From assembly GCA_964615195.1 (NCBI GenBank), contig CAZTNG010000072.1, positions 1 through 11,441 of the forward strand: a stretch of DNA of 11,441 bases, given 5' to 3'. This DNA comes from HGM20899 sp964615195 (lineage in GTDB: Bacteria; Pseudomonadota; Gammaproteobacteria; Enterobacterales; Succinivibrionaceae). The notes under the pieces were generated by a model. That model saw nothing but the letters and a program-made list of their open reading frames with translations. It was not told where the DNA came from and ran no database searches. Shown here one piece after another: positions 7,401 through 11,441 of this stretch. Every line of letters begins with the position of its first letter. The first letter of the stretch is position 1. The translations under genes were made by a program, and so were the position numbers.

Positions 7401-7742
7401 GCCTGATGTAGGAAGTAAAATTGGACATTTTTTATCACCATCAATGCTTATTATGCGGTTATCTCGTAGTTCAATTTTTGTTTCTGCACTGTTGGTACAT
7501 ATGTTAGAGTCTTTTTCACCTCCATTATTACTTTGTAAAGAACCACAAAAGCAGTTACTTTTAATATTTTCAATATATGATTTGGTTTTATTTCCGTTTA
7601 TATTACTACCTGATGTGCATAAATTCTTTAATTCATTCACTGCTTCTTGGCAAGCAGAAGTCGTTACTGCATATGCTGATGAGGACATAAAAATACAGAA
7701 CGCTACAAATACAATGTACTTTAAGAATTTAATAGTAAACAT
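4422..7742 (-). CDS. MshQ-like secreted protein (DUF6701)
   Basis: This 1106-residue exported protein is probably a surface or pilus-associated factor. Residues 1-25 are a Sec signal peptide (KFLK, hydrophobic core, SAYA cleavage site). Residues 26-165 are Cys-rich and unfamiliar. Residues 166-260 contain a repetitive beta segment (NITFEGTINANIMNV) like the beta stretches of MshQ relatives. From about 300 the chain carries DUF6701 landmarks: CSPVKVTIQSC near 301-311, a KAGQYYSFTSKAV segment near 537, CPAYYDEHLALSGFVSA near 754, KGR...VPITIQ...W...DSCT at 923-963, and a terminal RGGLLFREV at 1081-1089. The mature protein has 28 cysteines, an even number, consistent with disulfides. No membrane anchor, LPXTG or autotransporter domain is present. 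In Vibrio and Shewanella mshQ closes the MSHA pilus operon; no other msh gene is visible here. AGAGG lies 7 nt before the ATG. Family assignment rests on remembered motifs, and function is unproven. Confidence 0.8.
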   Translation of the reverse strand: MFTIKFLKYIVFVAFCIFMSSSAYAVTTSACQEAVNELKNLCTSGSNINGNKTKSYIENIKSNCFCGSLQSNNGGEKDSNICTNSAETKIELRDNRIISIDGDKKCPILLPTSGKNDFSNYSGFCKVEGSHKDVERSVKLMHKLDKNFVSNIATFQSMASNCEDVIILSNPSDIYAYVENAGPYFFISHNALDFYDSINKPNDIIFMAANAGLQLFAKENGQTIRANILSADDVRFNIDYKTNITFEGTINANIMNVNNQAENDKFVIKRADRDETCETCKLTDPEAEKSYKVFLSQETSCSPVKVTIQSCLYNSSCQDVTENVPVTIKRTGVKNTTTTDSIPPGGKYLSTTDTSKITVAPTSGNYTCNDGTAKSDGCSISLSGCTPAITGTVAYVNQITPFIINLPNNVPSSDSTILNYKAKFKFTMDSSTEFKVKLTDGSNSVITINNTNNTLNVPLTNVSPKDASYALLAPQFKFLDLVTPMDNLSIQEFLVIASSSTEDAEISELTNIDLKLTTIPLAFCYELDNKSYDTAIKAGQYYSFTSKAVGCRDNDELCVKLPLKKIESLSQDDLKNICGNGMLITNTQLLDDYNIDPIIDEKFLAISPDNINQWKNNPASDTPNYYLAECNYDSNDLTKTYCQADALAQGDDGNPIAFKFGYTSVKPTNLSISDLGWFSFSQTAPTLVGGSNGNKSFYYSPVYGSIPTALASADTNGFLTTDYNLDIKEIIDRYNNNKFPSELNIKHKIISSTCPAYYDEHLALSGFVSAVDANNKLVYNVISDYITSTDTGDGLNLGLYTKDSADSSQIIENKSLSSPKLSKKHTLFSGFPFYTDFTLDTPLGLSAKNLYIAYRAQMHYLLPDGSKEKITSKNNVCETLLLYPTEEQLSNCLNAIATRDDETEKTTYVLPVTNGQNPISFTKGRIVSEMITGNSGDIYVPITIQKYDSTANGWKINTTDSCTKLILNDPDSILQPSLSFINGVNKEVSVQSNGNLDLTNNGNQRSVVSLCTSRDAENCQLTYNFNKGTLLFKAKTPNNIDNDKSYVKFSVIAQDPTEADTLSLTKPINNLTHLVDYNTSRGGLLFREVKSNVRIVQTSEIFDTDK

Positions 7743-7786
7743 GAAGCAACCTCTTTTAAGGGAACACTATTAATATAAACAACTAT

Positions 7787-7794
7787 ATTATGCC
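7787..7794 (-). promoter_or_regulatory. Candidate extended -10 of the mshQ-like/NYN operon
   Basis: On the minus strand TGGCATAAT contains an extended -10 (TG, one base, CATAAT with five of six matches). It would start transcription near 7780, about 38 nt before the ATG. No convincing -35 is present, which an extended -10 can tolerate. Confidence 0.35.
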
Positions 7795-7863
7795 ATAAAT
7801 TGATTTAAATAAATGTGTACTTAGCTAGGCTTTTATTTTAATGTATGCAAATGAATATTATAT

Positions 7864-7902
7864 AAAAAAAACGTCACCTTAAATTATTAAATTTAAGGTG
7901 AC
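7864..7902 (-). terminator. Rho-independent terminator of the symporter gene
   Basis: GTCACCTTAAAT (7873-7884) and ATTTAAGGTGAC (7891-7902) form a perfect 12-bp stem with a six-base loop. Read on the minus strand it is followed by G and eight T residues (7871-7864). It lies 22 nt after the symporter stop and separates that gene from the MshQ-like operon. Confidence 0.92.
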
Positions 7903-7924
7903 ATTATTTAAGATTTAAAAATGT

Positions 7925-9172
7925 TTAAATTTCTTCTTCTAAGCTTTTATTGGTATCTTTATTCACCATTGTAGCCACGCATGAATCTGACCATACGTTG
8001 AGTGATGTTTCAATCATATCAAGTACAGCGTAGAATGGTAAAATTATTCCCATAAGAACTATTGGTACATTCATAGATGATAAAAGACTTGCTGAAAGGA
8101 AGAAACATCCCATTGGTACTCCTGCGTTACCAATAGCTGAAATTGTTGCAATACCTACCCATAATGTTAAGAGCATTGGAGTTATTTCAGTACCATTATT
8201 TTGCATCAAGTAAACGACAGTGGTTAAAATAAATGCAGCACATCCATTCATGTTGATAGTTGTGCAAATAGGTAATACAAAGCGTGAAACTTTTGGATTT
8301 AGCTTTAAATTTTCCTCTGCACACATCATAGTTATCGGTAGCGTGCCTGCTGAAGATTTGGAGAAAAAAGCAATTATTAGTGCTTTAGACATATTCTTCA
8401 TAGTTTTAAAAGGATTAATTTTTTTTATGAGAAGGAATATCGGTAATATTATTAAACCTTGAATAATATTTGAAGAAACAACAATTGTGAAGTACGTACC
8501 TAAACCACCAAGTGCTACACCAGAGATAAATTCTTTAATGCAAATGGTTGTAAAGCCAAAGATACCAAATGGTAATAGTCTTATTATCCATTTTACAATA
8601 AAGAACAAAATGGATTGTATTCCTGTTAGAAAACTTTGAATAGTTATCTTGCTGTTTTCAGCTTCGATGTGACGAATTGCAATACCACAAACTATGGCAA
8701 TAAGCAGAATACTTAGCACACTACCTTGTACAAAAGGAGCTAAAGGGTTATCAGGTACAATTGATACAAAATAATCAAGATAACCCTTTTTATCAGCTAA
8801 TGCATCTGGTGCTTGAGCTATTACATTAGTAACATTTTCAGGAGCTAGTATGTAAAATAAAATTGCAGCTACGCTTGCTGATGCAATAGTAGTGGTAAGT
8901 GTATAAAATAAAGTTCTCTTCCATAGTTGCTTTTGAGCTAAGGTGTTACCGAGTCTAGAAATGGTTAAACAGATAGTTACACCAATAATTGGCACGCTAA
9001 CAAATTTAAACATGCGTATAAAAATATCGGATAAAAATTGAGCAATGTCTAAGCCTATGTTTGTTGGCCACAAACCATTGGCTATACCTAAAAGTATTGC
9101 TACTGTAAAAAACAGTGAATATTTCCAAGAGGAGGATTTCTTCATCTGCTGAGTAATTTCATTCGTTTGCAT
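7925..9172 (-). CDS. DAACS-family sodium:amino-acid symporter, SstT-like
   Basis: This inner-membrane secondary transporter (SLC1/GltPh fold, TC 2.A.23) has 415 residues, close to E. coli SstT (414). It has the eight-helix, two-hairpin pattern: HP1 tip SKSSAGT at 271-277, the unwound TM7 motif NMNG at 307-310 (usually NMDG or NMAG), HP2 GNAGVPMG at 348-355, and TM8 LDMIETSLNVWSD at 384-396. Aligned to GltPh, D385 matches D394, N392 matches N401 and D396 matches D405. E388 replaces R397, the arginine that holds the aspartate or glutamate side chain. SstT also has glutamate there (DSCETALN), and shared segments such as RxxPxGIFG and FFxxSSA support that relationship. I infer uptake of serine, threonine or another neutral amino acid. 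Only a weak AAGTGA precedes the ATG, but no downstream start is better. The gene is monocistronic with its own terminator. Confidence 0.9.
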   Translation of the reverse strand: MQTNEITQQMKKSSSWKYSLFFTVAILLGIANGLWPTNIGLDIAQFLSDIFIRMFKFVSVPIIGVTICLTISRLGNTLAQKQLWKRTLFYTLTTTIASASVAAILFYILAPENVTNVIAQAPDALADKKGYLDYFVSIVPDNPLAPFVQGSVLSILLIAIVCGIAIRHIEAENSKITIQSFLTGIQSILFFIVKWIIRLLPFGIFGFTTICIKEFISGVALGGLGTYFTIVVSSNIIQGLIILPIFLLIKKINPFKTMKNMSKALIIAFFSKSSAGTLPITMMCAEENLKLNPKVSRFVLPICTTINMNGCAAFILTTVVYLMQNNGTEITPMLLTLWVGIATISAIGNAGVPMGCFFLSASLLSSMNVPIVLMGIILPFYAVLDMIETSLNVWSDSCVATMVNKDTNKSLEEEI

Positions 9173-9388
9173 AAAATATCACTTGAATTTAAAAAATTTA
9201 AGAAACAACCATAGCTACCCTTAGAAACATAAAAGTTTATTCTAATGTATATTAAAATAGTAGATATAGTAAGTTTGAACTAAATATTAACACTAAAACA
9301 ATCTAAATCAACAATAAAAATAAATTAAAACTTATAATTCCTGATAATTAAATTTGTAAAAATTGATTTAAAAAGAAAATTTTATTAA

Positions 9389-9424
9389 AAGGATAGGGGA
9401 ATATATTGTTCAATCTCTATCCTT
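9389..9424 (-). terminator. Probable terminator of cysK
   Basis: AAGGATAG (9389-9396) pairs with CTATCCTT (9417-9424), with a 20-base loop that contains a further GAA/TTC pairing. On the minus strand it begins 5 nt after the cysK stop and is followed by a short T run. It is weaker than the other terminators here. Confidence 0.55.
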
Positions 9425-9429
9425 ATATT

Positions 9430-10353
9430 TTAAAATATTTCTAAAGAAAGATAATGTTCACCAGTATCAGGCATTATTACTACAATTTTTTTGCCTGCGT
9501 TTTCAGGTCTTTGTGCTATCGTTATAGCTGCAGCCAAATTTGCACCAGATGATACTCCTGCAAGAACTCCTTCAACGTCATTAAGAAGCTTTGTATAGTG
9601 GTAAGCATCAATGCCTTTTATTGCTAAAACTTCATCCACAACCTTTGCATCAAAATTTTCAGGAATAAAGTTTGCACCAATGCCCTGAATTTTGTGTGAA
9701 CCAGCTTTACCTTGAGTAATTAATGGCGATTCAAATGGTTCAATTGCTATGGCTTTTGCGTTTGATCCTAGCTTTTTTAAGCCATGAGCTATGCCACTGA
9801 TTGTTCCACCTGTACCTACTCCTGCTATTACATAATCTAGTTGTCCATCGAGATCATTAAAAATTTCTTTAGCTGTTGTTTCTTCGTGTGATTTAGGATT
9901 TGCACTGTTGTAAAATTGGCCAACAATTATACTTCCTGGAGTTTTTTCTTTTATACGTTCTGCTTCATCTACAGCACCTTTCATACCCATATTTCCGGGA
10001 GTGAGTACTAATTGTGCGCCTCGAGCCTTTAATAAATTTTGTCTTTCTACACTCATACTATCTGGCATTGTTAGTATAAGGTTTAAACCATAAACACGTG
10101 CAACTAGTGCTAAACCAATACCAGTATTTCCAGATGTAGGTTCAATAATGGTGGATCCTTTAGATATCACACCTTTTGCAAATGCATCTTGAATCATACC
10201 TAATGCTGCTCTATCTTTAATGGAACCTGCTGGATTAAACATTTCAAGTTTTGCATAAAGATCTGCATGTAAATCGAGTTTTTCTATTAATTTATTTAAT
10301 TTAAGAAGTGGAGTATGTCCGATTAATTCGGCAATATTATTGTAAACTTTCAT
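9430..10353 (-). CDS. cysK: Cysteine synthase A (O-acetylserine sulfhydrylase)
   Basis: This cytoplasmic PLP enzyme makes L-cysteine from O-acetylserine and sulfide. Counting from the first ATG at 10362 (310 residues), the motifs are NPAGSIKDR with PLP lysine K49, PTSGNTG (76-81) binding substrate and cofactor, GVGTGGT (181-187) holding the phosphate, GVSSGAN (269-275) with the serine facing the pyridine nitrogen, and the C-terminal PDTGEHYLS typical of CysK. I prefer the second ATG at 10353 (307 residues). The AAAGGA at 10364-10369 lies 10 nt from it but only one base from the first ATG, and MKVYNNIAELIGHTPLL is a normal CysK start. CysM is less likely given the C-terminus and length. It is a single gene between two terminators. 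No CysB-type site is recognisable. Cystathionine beta-synthase is excluded by the short length. Confidence 0.95.
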   Translation of the reverse strand: MKVYNNIAELIGHTPLLKLNKLIEKLDLHADLYAKLEMFNPAGSIKDRAALGMIQDAFAKGVISKGSTIIEPTSGNTGIGLALVARVYGLNLILTMPDSMSVERQNLLKARGAQLVLTPGNMGMKGAVDEAERIKEKTPGSIIVGQFYNSANPKSHEETTAKEIFNDLDGQLDYVIAGVGTGGTISGIAHGLKKLGSNAKAIAIEPFESPLITQGKAGSHKIQGIGANFIPENFDAKVVDEVLAIKGIDAYHYTKLLNDVEGVLAGVSSGANLAAAITIAQRPENAGKKIVVIMPDTGEHYLSLEIF

Positions 10354-10363
10354 ATTTATCATA

Positions 10364-10369
10364 TCCTTT
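10364..10369 (-). promoter_or_regulatory. Ribosome binding site that decides the cysK start
   Basis: AAAGGA on the minus strand lies 10 nt before the ATG at 10353 and one base before the in-frame ATG at 10362. The same AAAGGA precedes the NYN gene at 8 nt, so the downstream ATG is the better start. Confidence 0.6.
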
Positions 10370-10389
10370 AAATTTAGAGATTTTTAATT

Positions 10390-10395
10390 ATTATA
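10390..10395 (-). promoter_or_regulatory. Candidate -10 of cysK
   Basis: A perfect TATAAT on the minus strand would start transcription near 10383, about 30 nt before the preferred cysK ATG. The -35 position is poor, and the region is so AT-rich that chance matches are likely. Confidence 0.35.
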
Positions 10396-10554
10396 AAACT
10401 AATTAATATAAAAATATGCAACTTCAAATATCAATTTATATTAATATTTAAAAATATAAATTTACACAATATGCATAATCAAATTTTAATCTTTGTTAGA
10501 AGAAAACATTATATTTTACTAAGAAATACAAGTATCCATGAAACATGATGATAG

Positions 10555-10587
10555 AAAAATTAACCACTAAATTAATAGTGGTTAATT
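10555..10587 (-). terminator. Rho-independent terminator of the dedA gene
   Basis: AATTAACCACTA (10558-10569) and TAGTGGTTAATT (10576-10587) form a perfect 12-bp stem with a six-base loop. On the minus strand the hairpin runs into five T residues. It lies 26 nt after the DedA stop. Confidence 0.88.
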
Positions 10588-10613
10588 GCTTTTAAAACTT
10601 TTTGTTAAAAAGG

Positions 10614-11291
10614 TTATTGTTTGTTGGAGTCATCATTGACATCAACTGATTTACTAGCTTTAGCTGCAAGCTTCTTTTTTATAAAACTTTTAAGCCAAAT
10701 AATTAAAATTAAGACTAAAATTGTACCAATAATTACATGAATTACATGTTGGCCGTCTTGTACGTAATTTAAAAGTGTTGGTAAGCTGTCAGCAAAATAA
10801 TATCCTAAATAAATCCATACTGGAACTGAAATTAATGCTGCAAACCCATCCATCAAAATAAACTGAGAGAATGGTATTCTATGACTCATTCCTGCAGCTA
10901 AAAATATAGGAGATCTTAAGCCGGGCATAAAACGAGCGAAGAATAATACCCAAATTCCATGTTTGGTAAATTCGCGTTGAACTTTAGCAAATCTACTTGG
11001 TGGTAAAATTTTGCGCATAGGTTTAAATTTTTGTATTCTATAGCCGAATGTACGACCGAGCATATACATTGTCGCATCACCACCGAGAACACCTACAAAA
11101 CAAATAACCAACATAATATGTGGGTTTGTTGCATGAAAACCAGAAACCAAACCTGCGGCAACTAAAGTAATATCTTCAGGAATTGGAAGTCCAAAACCGC
11201 AAAGGATAAGTATTGCTAGGGCAAAGAAGTAATTGTATGAACCGAAGGATATTAGATTATCAATTACAAAATTTAAAAATTTTTCAGCCAT
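10614..11291 (-). CDS. DedA-family inner-membrane protein (VTT domain)
   Basis: This polytopic membrane protein belongs to the DedA/SNARE-associated (VTT) superfamily. Some members move undecaprenyl phosphate or other lipids across the membrane and are needed for normal cell division and proton-motive-force homeostasis. From the preferred start it has 225 residues, close to E. coli paralogues (about 220). Motifs are GFGLPIPED (32-40) in the first re-entrant region, GGDATMYMLGR (70-80), and FARFMPGLR (118-126). In the last, R120 and R126 have the six-residue spacing of the essential arginines R130 and R136 of YqjA. A final hydrophobic helix (about 184-200) precedes a Lys-rich cytoplasmic tail. 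The frame extends to an ATG at 11345. That start has its AAAGG directly abutting the ATG, and its 18 extra residues are aromatic-rich and unlike the family, so I use the ATG at 11291, preceded by a weak GGA. Which DedA paralogue it is cannot be told, and its substrate is unknown. Confidence 0.92.
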   Translation of the reverse strand: MAEKFLNFVIDNLISFGSYNYFFALAILILCGFGLPIPEDITLVAAGLVSGFHATNPHIMLVICFVGVLGGDATMYMLGRTFGYRIQKFKPMRKILPPSRFAKVQREFTKHGIWVLFFARFMPGLRSPIFLAAGMSHRIPFSQFILMDGFAALISVPVWIYLGYYFADSLPTLLNYVQDGQHVIHVIIGTILVLILIIWLKSFIKKKLAAKASKSVDVNDDSNKQ

Positions 11292-11441
11292 TGTTATCCA
11301 TCTATAGTAATTAAAAGAAAAGCTGTAACGAAATGCAGAATACATCCTTTTATTTTAACTCAAAATGATATTTTATTTAATATTATTTTAGTATTAGGTC
11401 GCTATTATTTTAGGCATGAGCAAAATTTTTAAATTTTTTTC
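11292..11441. other. Upstream region of the dedA gene, window edge
   Basis: This AT-rich stretch should contain the dedA promoter, but no hexamer pair stands out. A plus-strand ATG at 11416 opens a frame to the window edge (MSKIFKFF). Its only purine-rich sequence abuts the ATG, so a rightward gene starting there is possible but unsupported. Confidence 0.4.

Noticed and set aside
7399..7773. Plus-strand frame of 124 codons opposite the MshQ-like N-terminus
   Set aside because: It is antisense to the signal peptide and Cys-rich region; its hydrophobicity mirrors the opposite strand, and no ribosome binding site is visible.
7800..7813. FNR-like TTGAT-TTAA-ATAAA before the MshQ-like gene
   Set aside because: One half-site is imperfect, and its centre would be only about 26 bp from the candidate start point, not an activator position.
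8220..8462. Plus-strand frame opposite the symporter
   Set aside because: It is antisense to HP1 and TM7 of a clearly conserved transporter.
9183..9203. Imperfect AT-only inverted repeat just upstream of the symporter start
   Set aside because: The pairing is almost entirely A-T with mismatches in a region of similar composition, so it is not distinguishable from chance.

Overview
The window is AT-rich chromosomal DNA that looks like a low-GC gammaproteobacterium. The MshQ-like secreted protein, the CRP-type and FNR-type operator sequences and the SstT-like symporter all point that way. An anaerobic or facultative gut or rumen lineage such as Succinivibrionaceae would fit, but that placement is inference only. 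I see no rRNA, tRNA, CRISPR array, transposase or phage gene. The genes are well spaced, and most have their own terminator.

Layout. Positions 1-640 have no convincing gene. They carry a perfect CRP-type palindrome (231-250), a degenerate second one, and a perfect FNR-type palindrome (510-527) placed as expected for an activated promoter of the next gene. Glycogen phosphorylase (641-3145, +) is the only plus-strand gene and ends in a strong terminator. After a convergent gap with two inverted repeats, everything else is on the minus strand. Read in the direction of transcription from the right, these are a DedA-family membrane protein, cysteine synthase A, an SstT-like DAACS sodium:amino-acid symporter, a 1106-residue MshQ-like (DUF6701) secreted protein, and an NYN-LOTUS predicted RNase. 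The last two are only 32 bp apart and probably form an operon. The other minus-strand genes are separated by gaps containing hairpin terminators.

How the genes relate. Most of the window is housekeeping: glycogen mobilisation, cysteine synthesis, amino-acid uptake and membrane maintenance. The unusual part is the two-gene unit at 3457-7742. A large disulfide-rich exported protein related to the MSHA-pilus protein MshQ, with no pilus gene in the window, is coupled to a cytoplasmic PIN-like nuclease carrying a LOTUS RNA-binding domain. The other points worth checking are the apparent oxygen (FNR) control of glycogen phosphorylase, an isolated CRP site far upstream, and the symporter's glutamate at the position where aspartate transporters have their substrate-binding arginine.
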